From Parazoarcus communis (GTDB taxonomy: Bacteria > Pseudomonadota > Gammaproteobacteria > Burkholderiales > Rhodocyclaceae): a DNA stretch of 64,000 nt. Shown here piece after piece: positions 7,740 to 15,999 of this stretch. The position numbers and the translations under genes were made by a program. Location: positions 186,001 to 250,000 of the forward strand of contig NZ_CP022187.1 of NCBI RefSeq assembly GCF_003111645.1. The letters are read 5' to 3'. How positions within the stretch are numbered: position 1 is the stretch's first letter; every line of letters starts with the position of its first letter. The notes below the pieces were generated by a model. That model saw nothing but the letters and a program-made list of their open reading frames with translations, had not been told where the DNA came from and did not search any database.

Positions 7740-8882
7740 GTGGCAGAAGAGAGCGATCTCGAGAAAACCGAACCAGCGTCACCACGACGAATAGAGCAGG
7801 CCCGCGAGGAAGGGCAGGTTCCGCAGTCGCGCGAACTGTCGACCTTCTTCATCACCATGACCGGGGTGGCGACGCTGTGGCTGCTCGGCGACTGGATGGC
7901 GGACCGTCTGTTCGGGCTGTTGCGACGCTCGTTTGCGTTCGAGCGCGAGATGGCCTTCGACCATGTGCTCATGCTCGACGGCTTCAATACGCTGCTCAGC
8001 GGCGCGCTGCTGACCATGATGCCCCTGTTCCTGACCCTGCTCGTGGCCGCGGTGGCGTCCCCCATTGCGCTCGGCGGTCTGGTGTTTTCCCCCAAGGCGC
8101 TGGGGCCCAATTTCGGCCGCATGAATCCCCTGCAGGGGCTGGCGCGGATGTTCTCGGTGCACGGCCTGGCCGAGATGGTGAAGGCCATCCTGAAATCCTT
8201 GCTGGTGGGCGGCGTGTCGGCCATCGTGCTGTGGGTCAACAAGGATCACCTGTTCGATCTGATGGTCGAGCCGCTGGAAGTGGGCATGCCCGACTTTGCC
8301 GACACGGTGGCCTTTGCGGCGCTGATGATCACCACCAGTCTGGGTTTGCTGGCGCTGATGGATGTGCCCTTCCAGCTGTGGCAGTACCACAAGAAACTGC
8401 GCATGACCAAGGAAGAGGTCAAGCGCGAAGGCAAGGAGCAGGAGGGCGACCCGCAGGTCAAGGGCCGCATCCGTGCGATGCAGCGCGAGATGGCGCGCCG
8501 GCGGATGATGTCCGAGGTGCCCAAGGCCGACGTGGTGGTGACCAACCCGACGCACTTCTCGGTGGCGCTGAAGTACGATGCGAGCCGGATGGCTGCGCCC
8601 ATCGTCGTGGCCAAGGGGCGCGGCGATTTGGCGCTGAAGATTCGCGAGATCGCGCGCGAGAACAAGGTGGCCATGCTCGAAGCGCCGCCGCTGGCACGCG
8701 CACTGTATGCGCACTGCGAACTGGAGCAGGCGGTGCCCGCAACCCTGTTTACTGCCGTGGCCGAGGTGATGGCCTACGTCTATCAGCTCAATAACTGGGT
8801 GGCCGAAGGCGGATTGCCGCCGCAGCCACCTGCCGAATTGCCGGTGCCCGAGGGGCTTGACCCCGGCGCCCCCGAAGAGTGA
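7740..8882 (+). CDS. flhB: Flagellar type III export switch protein FlhB
   Basis: 380 residues from a GTG start giving the conserved beginning MAEESDLEKTEPASPRRIEQAREEGQ (residues 1-26). Four membrane segments are followed by a cytoplasmic domain with the autocleavage motif N269-P-T-H, where FlhB self-cleaves to switch export from rod/hook to filament substrates. It is first in the cluster flhB-flhA-flhF-flhG-fliA-motC-motD, and flhA starts 11 bp later. No -24/-12 promoter was found in the 173 bp upstream. The C-terminal tail is proline-rich. Confidence 0.96.
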   Translation: MAEESDLEKTEPASPRRIEQAREEGQVPQSRELSTFFITMTGVATLWLLGDWMADRLFGLLRRSFAFEREMAFDHVLMLDGFNTLLSGALLTMMPLFLTLLVAAVASPIALGGLVFSPKALGPNFGRMNPLQGLARMFSVHGLAEMVKAILKSLLVGGVSAIVLWVNKDHLFDLMVEPLEVGMPDFADTVAFAALMITTSLGLLALMDVPFQLWQYHKKLRMTKEEVKREGKEQEGDPQVKGRIRAMQREMARRRMMSEVPKADVVVTNPTHFSVALKYDASRMAAPIVVAKGRGDLALKIREIARENKVAMLEAPPLARALYAHCELEQAVPATLFTAVAEVMAYVYQLNNWVAEGGLPPQPPAELPVPEGLDPGAPEE

Positions 8883-8893
8883 ATGCCTGACCC

Positions 8894-10999
8894 ATGGCCT
8901 CGAACGATACCCTGAACCTGCGCGCGCTGATCACGCCAGAGAACCTGCGCACGCTGGCGGCACCGATCCTCATCATCATGATTCTGTCGATGATGGTGCT
9001 GCCCTTGCCGGTGTTCCTGCTCGACGTCTTCTTCACCTTCAACATCGCGATCTCGGTGATGGTGATGCTGGTGGCGATGTACTCGAAGAAACCGCTCGAT
9101 TTCTCGGTGTTCCCGACCGTGCTGCTGGTCACCACCTTGCTGCGGCTGTCGCTCAACGTGGCCTCGACCCGGATCGTGCTGCTCGAAGGCCATGGCGGCG
9201 GCGATGCGGCAGGCAAGGTGATCGAGGCCTTCGGCAGCTTCCTGGTCGGCGGTAATACGGCGGTTGGTCTGGTGGTGTTCGTCATCCTCACCCTGATCAA
9301 CTTCGTCGTCATCACCAAGGGTGCCGGCCGTATCGCCGAAGTGAGCGCGCGCTTCACCCTGGATGCGATGCCGGGCAAGCAGATGGCGATCGACGCCGAC
9401 CTCAACGCCGGTCTGATCGACGAGAAGACAGCCAAGAGCCGACGCAAGGAGATCGGGCAGGAGTCAGACTTCTACGGCGCGATGGACGGTGCGTCCAAGT
9501 TCGTCCGTGGCGATGCGGTCGCTGGCATCCTGATCCTGGTCATCAACATCATCGGCGGTCTGTTCGTCGGCGTGATGCAGCACGACATGGCGATTGGCGA
9601 GGCGGGTCGCACCTATACGCTGCTCACCATTGGTGACGGCCTGGTGGCACAGATTCCGGCGCTGATCATCTCGGTTGCGGCCGGTCTGGTCGTGTCCCGC
9701 GTCGGCGACGAGGGCGATATTGGCGGGCAGGTCATCAACCAGGTGTTTTCCAACCCTCAGGTGCTGGGACTGACCGCCATCATCATCGGCGTGCTCGGCC
9801 TGATCCCGGGGATGCCCAACGTGGTGTTCATCCTGCTTGCGGCCATGTTCGCCGCGCTGGCGTGGATGCGGCACAAGCGCATCGGCGAGGAGTTGCAGGC
9901 GGCAGAGGCGCCCGCGGCGGCGCAGGCGGCTGCGGCGCAGCAGCCGGCCGAATCGCAGGAGGCAAGCTGGAACGATGTGGCGCCGGTCGATGTGCTCGGG
10001 CTGGAGGTGGGTTACCGCCTGATTCCGATGGTGGACAAGGGGCAGGATGGTGAACTGCTCAAGCGCATTCGCGGCCTGCGCCGCAAGTTTGCGCAGGAGG
10101 TGGGGTTCCTGTCCTCGCCGGTGCATATTCGCGACAACCTCGAGCTCAAGCCCAATGCTTACCGGATTGCGCTCAAGGGGGTCGAGATCGGCACTGGCGA
10201 AGCGTATCCGGGGCAGTTCCTGGCGATCAATCCGGGTCGTGTGTCGGGGCCGCTGAGCGGTCGCGAGACCAAGGATCCGGCCTTCGGCCTGCCTGCATTC
10301 TGGATCGAAGGCGGCGGTCGGGAGCAGGCGCATGCGCTCGGATACACGGTGGTCGACGCGAGCACGGTGGTGGCGACCCACCTCAATCACGTCATCCTCA
10401 ACCATGCCGCCGAGCTGCTCGGGCGGCAGGAAACCCAGTCGCTGCTCGACCATATCGGCAAGGACGCGCCCAAGCTCATCGAGGATCTGGTGCCCAAACT
10501 GCTGTCGGTTTCCACCGTGCAGCGGGTGTTGCAGAACCTGCTCGACGAGGGCGTCAATATCCGCGACATGCGCAGCATCATCGAGGTGCTGGCCGAACAT
10601 GCGCCGCGCATTCAGGATCCGGTCGAGCTCACCGCGAAGGTACGCGAGGCGCTGGGGCGCGCGATTGTCCAGAGCCTGTTCCCGGGCAATGCCGAAGTGC
10701 AGGTGATGTCGCTCGAGCCCGGTCTCGAGCGCATCCTGCTGCAGGCCATGAGTGCGAGCGGCGAGGGCGGGGCGATCGAGCCGGGTCTGGCCGACACCCT
10801 GCTGCGTCAGACGGCGCAGCTTGCCCAGCGCCAGGAAGACATCGGCCTGCCGCCGGTGCTGCTGGTTCCGGCGCAGCTGCGCATGCTGCTGTCGCGCTTC
10901 CTGCGCCGTGCCGTGCCTTCGCTGAAAGTCATCTCCAATGGCGAAGTGCCGGAGTCGCGCACCATCCGCATCACCGGCATGGTCGGCACTCCGACCTGA
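8894..10999 (+). CDS. flhA: Flagellar export gate protein FlhA
   Basis: 701 residues. The N-terminal half has about eight membrane spans and the conserved FHIPEP-family loop (GKQMAIDADLNAGLIDEKTAKSRR and GAMDGASKFVRGDA). An alanine/glutamine-rich linker around residues 335-355 leads to the cytoplasmic domain that forms the nonameric ring binding chaperone-substrate complexes. It works with FlhB and FliPQR, whose genes are at 36541-38389. The start lies 11 bp after flhB. A GC hairpin follows the stop. Confidence 0.96.
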   Translation: MASNDTLNLRALITPENLRTLAAPILIIMILSMMVLPLPVFLLDVFFTFNIAISVMVMLVAMYSKKPLDFSVFPTVLLVTTLLRLSLNVASTRIVLLEGHGGGDAAGKVIEAFGSFLVGGNTAVGLVVFVILTLINFVVITKGAGRIAEVSARFTLDAMPGKQMAIDADLNAGLIDEKTAKSRRKEIGQESDFYGAMDGASKFVRGDAVAGILILVINIIGGLFVGVMQHDMAIGEAGRTYTLLTIGDGLVAQIPALIISVAAGLVVSRVGDEGDIGGQVINQVFSNPQVLGLTAIIIGVLGLIPGMPNVVFILLAAMFAALAWMRHKRIGEELQAAEAPAAAQAAAAQQPAESQEASWNDVAPVDVLGLEVGYRLIPMVDKGQDGELLKRIRGLRRKFAQEVGFLSSPVHIRDNLELKPNAYRIALKGVEIGTGEAYPGQFLAINPGRVSGPLSGRETKDPAFGLPAFWIEGGGREQAHALGYTVVDASTVVATHLNHVILNHAAELLGRQETQSLLDHIGKDAPKLIEDLVPKLLSVSTVQRVLQNLLDEGVNIRDMRSIIEVLAEHAPRIQDPVELTAKVREALGRAIVQSLFPGNAEVQVMSLEPGLERILLQAMSASGEGGAIEPGLADTLLRQTAQLAQRQEDIGLPPVLLVPAQLRMLLSRFLRRAVPSLKVISNGEVPESRTIRITGMVGTPT

Positions 11000-11013
11000 T
11001 CGAACGCCCGTCG

Positions 11014-11033
11014 CGCAGCCCCCCAGGGCTGCG
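11014..11033 (+). terminator. Hairpin downstream of flhA
   Basis: CGCAGCCC and GGGCTGCG form an 8-bp stem with a 4-nt loop, 14 bp after the flhA stop. There is no T-run, so it may only attenuate or protect the 3' end. Confidence 0.35.
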
Positions 11034-11184
11034 TGCTGCGCCTGACAGCGGCAAGCGCCTTATGACTTTCCGGCAAGGGGAATAAGCGGGGGAAAACCGG
11101 TTTATTCCGCCCATGCCGCACAACCGGTCCGCCGCATAATCGTCTCCAGGATGCGCGCAAAGCGCTGTAGTCGGGAGATTCATC

Positions 11185-12639
11185 ATGAACGTTAAGCGCT
11201 ACTTTGCTCCAACTGCCCGTGAGGCACTGCGAGCCTTGAAGGAAGAGCTCGGTGCCGATGCCATCGTACTGTCCAACCGGGCAGTCGAGGGTGGGGTCGA
11301 GATTCTGGCGCTGCCTGCCGATGCCGTGGGTGCGCTGCAAAGCGTGCGCCCGGCGCCTGCTGCTCCGCGTGCGCCCGCTCCGGCGCCGACGCGCCAGATG
11401 GCGGCACCGATCGATGATGAAGACTTTCACCTCAGCCTGTCGGGGCTGGCCGCCGGCGTGGTGCCGCGCAGTGCTGCCCCGCAGCCGCCACGGCGCAACC
11501 CCGATCCGGTGATGCGCCCCTTCAATCCGCCGCGTATCGATACCAGCGCGCCCGCACCGCGCAGCAATGCAGCGCCGGCACCGGAGCGTGCAGCCGTGAT
11601 GCGCTCGCGGGTGACGGTGGAAGACGGTGGTCGCCAGGCTGCGCCCGTCGTTGAGCGTCCGTCCGCTCGCGCCGCCGAAGACGCCCGTGTGCGGGAATTG
11701 CAGGAAGCCAATAACAAACTGATGGCCGAGCTGACGGGCATCCGCGGCATGATCGAACGCCAGCTCGCAGGCTTTGCCTGGGGTGAAACCCGCCGCCATG
11801 CACCCGCCCGCGCGGCCATGCTCGGAGAACTGCTCGAAGCCGGCTTCTCCGGTACGACCGCCCGCCAGCTGGCGGAAGCGATTCCGGAGGATGCGACGCC
11901 CGATCAGGCGCATGCCGTCGTGCGTGCCATGCTCGACCGCAAGCTCAATGCGCGCTCGACCGACGATGACCTCATCGATCGCGGCGGCGTCTATGCGCTG
12001 GTGGGCCCCACCGGTGTCGGCAAGACCACGACCACCGCCAAGCTCGCTGCACGCTGCGTGCTGCGTCATGGTGCAGGCAAGTTGGCGCTGATCACCACCG
12101 ACGGCTACCGGATCGGGGCGCAGGAGCAGCTGCGGATCTATGGCCGGATTCTCGGCGTGCCGGTGTTCTCGGTGCGCGATGCAGCCGACCTGCGTCAGAC
12201 CCTTGGCGAGCTGCGCAACAAGCACATCGTGCTTATCGACACCATGGGCATGAGCCAGCGCGACCGCATGGTGGCCGAGCAGGCGGCCATGCTCAGCGGC
12301 GCCGGCGACGTCCGCCGCCTGCTGCTGCTCAACGCAACCTGCCGCGGCGACACGCTGGACGATGTCGTGCGTGCCTACGCCGGTCCCGATCTGGCGGGCT
12401 GCATCTTTACCAAGGTGGACGAGGCCGCTTCGCTGGCACCGGCCATCGACGTCGCCGTGCGCCGCGCCCTGAATGTGTTCTACGTGACCAATGGCCAGCG
12501 CGTGCCGGAAGATCTGCACCTTCCAAACCGCGCCTACCTCCTTCATCGCGCTCTGCGCGAGCAGGGGGGCGAGTCACCCTGGCATCTCAACGGGGATGAG
12601 GCCGGCATGATGCTCGCAGCTGCGGGCCAGGGAGCCTGA
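11185..12639 (+). CDS. flhF: Flagellar GTPase FlhF
   Basis: 484 residues. The N-terminus MNVKRYFAPTAREALRALKEELGADAIVLSN is characteristic of FlhF; a long proline/alanine-rich linker follows (about 60-160). The NG domain is SRP-like with P-loop GPTGVGKTTTT (274-284), the TTDGYRIGAQEQL segment and the TKVDEAASLAPAI guanine-recognition region. FlhF localises the nascent flagellum, usually to the pole, and normally works with FlhG. The partner encoded right after it lacks ATPase motifs. The upstream gap of 185 bp to flhA suggests a separate promoter, which I could not define. Confidence 0.95.
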   Translation: MNVKRYFAPTAREALRALKEELGADAIVLSNRAVEGGVEILALPADAVGALQSVRPAPAAPRAPAPAPTRQMAAPIDDEDFHLSLSGLAAGVVPRSAAPQPPRRNPDPVMRPFNPPRIDTSAPAPRSNAAPAPERAAVMRSRVTVEDGGRQAAPVVERPSARAAEDARVRELQEANNKLMAELTGIRGMIERQLAGFAWGETRRHAPARAAMLGELLEAGFSGTTARQLAEAIPEDATPDQAHAVVRAMLDRKLNARSTDDDLIDRGGVYALVGPTGVGKTTTTAKLAARCVLRHGAGKLALITTDGYRIGAQEQLRIYGRILGVPVFSVRDAADLRQTLGELRNKHIVLIDTMGMSQRDRMVAEQAAMLSGAGDVRRLLLLNATCRGDTLDDVVRAYAGPDLAGCIFTKVDEAASLAPAIDVAVRRALNVFYVTNGQRVPEDLHLPNRAYLLHRALREQGGESPWHLNGDEAGMMLAAAGQGA

Positions 12640-12640
12640 C

Positions 12641-13441
12641 ATGATCGACGGACGCGAAGACCAGGCGGCGGGACTGCGGCGTTTGTTCCGTAACGCACCA
12701 CCGGGCGTGGTGGCGCTGTATGCTACCGGTCGCTATCGCACGCACAATGCGGTGCGTGCTGCCCATCGCATTGCCGGCCATGCGCACCGCGTGCTGCTGC
12801 TCGACGAGGCGACCGGCGACGAGGCCCTGACCGCTGCACTGGACCTGCCGGCGGGCCCGGATCTGTTGCAAATGCTCGATGGTCGGCTGACGCTTGCCGG
12901 CCTGCTGCAGCCGGTGCCCGGTCTGCTCGGACGTGTGCCCGCTGCCGCCGCTGCACTGGCCTTGCCCCTGCTCGACGATGCGCGTCGCGCATGTCTGGTC
13001 GAAGCGCTGCGGGTCCTTCATCGTCATGCCGGGTTCGTGCTGATCCACGCCGGTCAGAGCTCGGCCAGCGACCCGTCGCCCTTTGTGCATGCGGCGCCGC
13101 GTCGGCTGCTGGTCGCAGAGGCGAGCGCGAGTGGCGCGACCGAAGCCTATCAAGTCATCAAGCAGCTCGCGGCGGCCGGTGCCGGGTCGCTGCACGTGGC
13201 CGTCTGCCGTGCCCGCAACCGGGCCGATGCAGAGCGCTTCTTCTCCAGCCTTCAAGGCCTGGTGCGCCGCCATGTCGGCGTGCCGCTGGCATGGCTGGGC
13301 GAAATCGAGCGCGACGACATCGCAGAAGGCCTGTCGCAGCCGCAGTCGATGTCCTCGCCGCGCGAGCCGGAGGCCGCGTTCCTGCGTCGTCTCTCGGTGA
13401 TGGCACGTAGCCGGCCGGACGGGCAGGTGCGCAGGGAGTGA
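12641..13441 (+). CDS. flhG: Degenerate FlhG/FleN-like (MinD-family) protein without P-loop
   Basis: 266 residues. Position (between flhF and fliA, 1 bp after flhF) and pattern (VVALYATGRYRTHNAVRAAH, then HRVLLLDEATGD and LHRHAGFVLIHAG) match FlhG/FleN, the MinD-like ATPase that limits flagellar number. The deviant Walker A KGGVGKT expected near residues 29-36 is replaced by TGRYRTHN, and the usual DTAAG aspartate region reads IHAG. ATP binding and hydrolysis therefore look lost, although the open reading frame is intact and translationally coupled. It may act as a non-catalytic partner of FlhF. Homology is inferred from synteny and pattern only. Confidence 0.7.
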   Translation: MIDGREDQAAGLRRLFRNAPPGVVALYATGRYRTHNAVRAAHRIAGHAHRVLLLDEATGDEALTAALDLPAGPDLLQMLDGRLTLAGLLQPVPGLLGRVPAAAAALALPLLDDARRACLVEALRVLHRHAGFVLIHAGQSSASDPSPFVHAAPRRLLVAEASASGATEAYQVIKQLAAAGAGSLHVAVCRARNRADAERFFSSLQGLVRRHVGVPLAWLGEIERDDIAEGLSQPQSMSSPREPEAAFLRRLSVMARSRPDGQVRRE

Positions 13442-13449
13442 GTATTGTG

Positions 13450-14343
13450 ATGCCGCTGACCTATCCTGCTAGCAATGCGAACGCCAGTGCGGGAAAATGG
13501 ACCTCCTTGAACGCGCCAGCGGCCGCGCCCGATCGGTCGCGCCGCAAAAAGATACAGGTCCAATGGATGTACGACGCTGACGGACAACTTGATACCGATC
13601 ACCTGGTGGTGTCCTACGCGCCGCTGGTCAAGCGCATTGCCTATCAGCTCATGGCCAAGCTGCCTGCGAGCGTTGACGTCGAGGATCTGATCCAGAACGG
13701 CATGATGGGCTTGCTCGATGCGATCGGTCGTTTCGAGGAAGGCATGGGGGCGCAGTTCGAGACCTACGCGGTCCAGCGCATCCGCGGCTCGATGCTCGAT
13801 GGTCTGCGCGAGAACGACTGGGTGCCGCGCAGCCTGCGCCGCGACATGCGCCGCATCGAATCCGCCATCAACGATCTCGAGCAGCAGAATGGTCGCGCAC
13901 CGAGCGAGACCGAGCTCGCCGAGTCCCTCGGCGTGTCGCTGTCCGAGTATCAGCACATGCTGCAGGAGGCGCGCGGTCACCAGCTCGTCTATTTCGACGA
14001 CTTTGCCCGTGACGAAGGCGAGGATTTCCTCGAGCGTCATTTCGGCGAGCATGAAACCAACCCGCTGGAACTGCTCGAGAGCGCGGATAACCGTGCCAGC
14101 CTGGTGCGCGCCATCGAGGCGCTGCCCGAGCGCGAGAAGATGATCATGGCGCTCTACTACGACGAAGAGCTGAACCTGCGCGAGATCGGCGAGGTGCTGG
14201 GTGTGACCGAGTCGCGCGTGTGTCAGCTCCACAGCCAGGCCATTGCGCGCCTGCGTGTGCAGGTGGTCGGGGCTCGCCCGGCGGGCAGCACGCCCGGTGC
14301 GCGGCGCGGTCGCCCGCCCAAGAACCCGCCCGCAGGGGCCTGA
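13450..14343 (+). CDS. fliA: Flagellar sigma-28 factor FliA
   Basis: 297 residues from the ATG at 13450, which has AGGGAG upstream; GTG codons at 13438 and 13447 and an ATG at 13567 are in frame. Homology to FliA begins only at MYDADGQLDTDHLVVSYAPLVKRIAYQLMAKLPASV, that is from 13567, so the first 40 or so residues are an unusual basic extension or the true start is later. Regions 2, 3 and 4 are all present (for example DLIQNGMMGLLDAIGRFE and LNLREIGEVLGVTESRVCQLHSQA). It directs late flagellar genes and is held by FlgM, encoded at 23822. Confidence 0.93.
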   Translation: MPLTYPASNANASAGKWTSLNAPAAAPDRSRRKKIQVQWMYDADGQLDTDHLVVSYAPLVKRIAYQLMAKLPASVDVEDLIQNGMMGLLDAIGRFEEGMGAQFETYAVQRIRGSMLDGLRENDWVPRSLRRDMRRIESAINDLEQQNGRAPSETELAESLGVSLSEYQHMLQEARGHQLVYFDDFARDEGEDFLERHFGEHETNPLELLESADNRASLVRAIEALPEREKMIMALYYDEELNLREIGEVLGVTESRVCQLHSQAIARLRVQVVGARPAGSTPGARRGRPPKNPPAGA

Positions 14344-14363
14344 CGGCCACAGGATGGAATCCA

Positions 14364-15104
14364 ATGGATAGCATCAGCCTCGTTGGCATCGCGCTCGGAC
14401 TTGCCGCCATCCTCATCGGGCAGGTTCTCGAGGGTGGGCACCTGTCTTCGCTGATGCAGCCCACCGCATTCCTGATCGTGGTCGGTGGCACTGCCGGTGC
14501 GGTCATGCTGCAAAGCCCGCTGCGCGTTTTCGTCGACGGCCTCAAGATGGCCAAGTGGGTGTTCGTGCCGCCGATGAGCAGCCATGAGGCCATCATCGAG
14601 AAAGTGTCGGCGTGGAGCACGGTTGCGCGCAAGGAAGGCCTGCTCGTACTCGAAGGGCAGATTGACGGTCTGAATGATCCCTTCATGCAGCGCGGCCTGC
14701 AGATGCTGGTCGACGGTGTCGAGCCGGGGCGCCTGCGCGAAGTGCTCGAGGTCGAGATCGATACCTGGGAAGGGCAGCTCAAGCAGAAGGCCAAGATCTG
14801 GGAAGGCGCCGGCGGTTACGCGCCGACGATCGGGATTCTGGGTGCGGTGCTGGGCCTGATCCACGTCATGGAAAACCTCTCCGATCCATCCAAGCTCGGC
14901 GCCGGCATTGCGGTCGCCTTTGTTGCGACCATCTACGGTGTCGGGCTTGCCAACCTGATTTTTCTGCCGATCGCCAAGAAGCTGCAGGCCCATATCGGGA
15001 CCATGGTGTCCCAGCGCGAGATGTTCGTTGATGGTCTGGTGGGCATCGCGAGCGGTGACAATCCGCGGATCGTCGAGAGCCGCATGCAGGGCTACGTGGT
15101 CTGA
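14364..15104 (+). CDS. motC: Flagellar stator protein MotC (MotA/PomA family)
   Basis: 246 residues with four membrane segments: two near the N-terminus (VGIALGLAAILIGQVL and QPTAFLIVVGGTAGAVML) and two later (TIGILGAVLGLIHVMENL and VAFVATIYGVGLANLIFLPI). A large cytoplasmic loop between them would contact FliG. It sits directly after fliA and before its partner motD, the arrangement of the MotCD stator in pseudomonads and many betaproteobacteria. MotA and MotB proper are not in the window. Confidence 0.9.
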   Translation: MDSISLVGIALGLAAILIGQVLEGGHLSSLMQPTAFLIVVGGTAGAVMLQSPLRVFVDGLKMAKWVFVPPMSSHEAIIEKVSAWSTVARKEGLLVLEGQIDGLNDPFMQRGLQMLVDGVEPGRLREVLEVEIDTWEGQLKQKAKIWEGAGGYAPTIGILGAVLGLIHVMENLSDPSKLGAGIAVAFVATIYGVGLANLIFLPIAKKLQAHIGTMVSQREMFVDGLVGIASGDNPRIVESRMQGYVV

Positions 15105-15125
15105 CGGGCCACAGCGGAACCCGCC

Positions 15126-15989
15126 ATGGCACGCAGACGCAAGGCTCCTGAAGAACACGAAAACCACGAACGCTGGCTGGTGTCCTACGCCGACTTCATC
15201 ACCCTGCTGTTTGCGTTCTTTGTCGTGATGTACTCGCTGAGTTCGATCAACGAGGGCAACTACCGGGTGTTGTCCGATTCACTGGTGCAGGCTTTCCGCA
15301 GCATCAACGTGAACGAGAGCGGACAGCAGATCATCATGCCGCCGATCGCCGTGGTGACGGGCCCCATTTCGCCGGCCCTGCAGAAACCCAAGGTGCAGGC
15401 CCCGACCGCCGAAGAGAAGAAAGCCGAGGAAGAACGCCAGCAGAACGCCGCGCGCATGCGCAACATGGCCGAGGAAATCCGGCGTGTGCTCGGGCCGCTG
15501 ACGCGTGACGGACAGGTCAGTGTGTCCGAAGGAGCGTTTGGCATTACCGTCGAGATCAACGCCAGTCTGTTGTTCGCGCCCGGAGAGGCCGTGCTCGGTG
15601 ACGAGGCGGTTGCGGCGCTGCGTGCAGTGGCAGGCGTGATTGCGCTGGCGTCGTTCCCTGTGACGATCGAGGGGCACACCGACAACATCCCGATCAGCAC
15701 CTTCCGCTTCCCCTCAAACTGGGAGCTCTCTGCGGTGCGGGCGTCGTCGGTGGTGCGCCTGTTCGTGGAGTCGGGGGTGTCGCCCGAACGCCTGACCGCC
15801 GCCGGTTATGCCGACCAGCGCCCGGTGGCGGACAACACGACCGAAGAGGGGCGTACGCGCAACCGGCGGGTCGCGATCCTGATCGAATCTCGCGTGGGCG
15901 ACCCCCCGCCTGAAGCCCCCGGTACGATCCCGGACAACGACCCGATCCGCTCCATCCTGCCGCCGATCGAGCCCGTCGCGCCGGGCTGA
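15126..15989 (+). CDS. motD: Flagellar stator protein MotD (MotB/OmpA family)
   Basis: 287 residues. After a short basic N-terminus the single membrane helix SYADFITLLFAFFVVMYSL carries the ion-binding Asp23. A charged linker (about 85-115) follows, then an OmpA-like peptidoglycan-binding domain with IEGHTDNIPI, NWELSAVRASSVVRL and NRRVAILIE. It anchors the MotC/MotD stator to the cell wall. It starts 21 bp after motC. It converges on parC with only 10 bp between the two genes. Confidence 0.92.
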   Translation: MARRRKAPEEHENHERWLVSYADFITLLFAFFVVMYSLSSINEGNYRVLSDSLVQAFRSINVNESGQQIIMPPIAVVTGPISPALQKPKVQAPTAEEKKAEEERQQNAARMRNMAEEIRRVLGPLTRDGQVSVSEGAFGITVEINASLLFAPGEAVLGDEAVAALRAVAGVIALASFPVTIEGHTDNIPISTFRFPSNWELSAVRASSVVRLFVESGVSPERLTAAGYADQRPVADNTTEEGRTRNRRVAILIESRVGDPPPEAPGTIPDNDPIRSILPPIEPVAPG

Positions 15990-15999
15990 TTCGCTTTCC

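Noticed and set aside
11079-11108. Inverted repeat GGAATAA / TTATTCC upstream of flhF
   Set aside because: Arms of 7 bp with a 16-bp spacer and no matching promoter geometry; too weak to call an operator.
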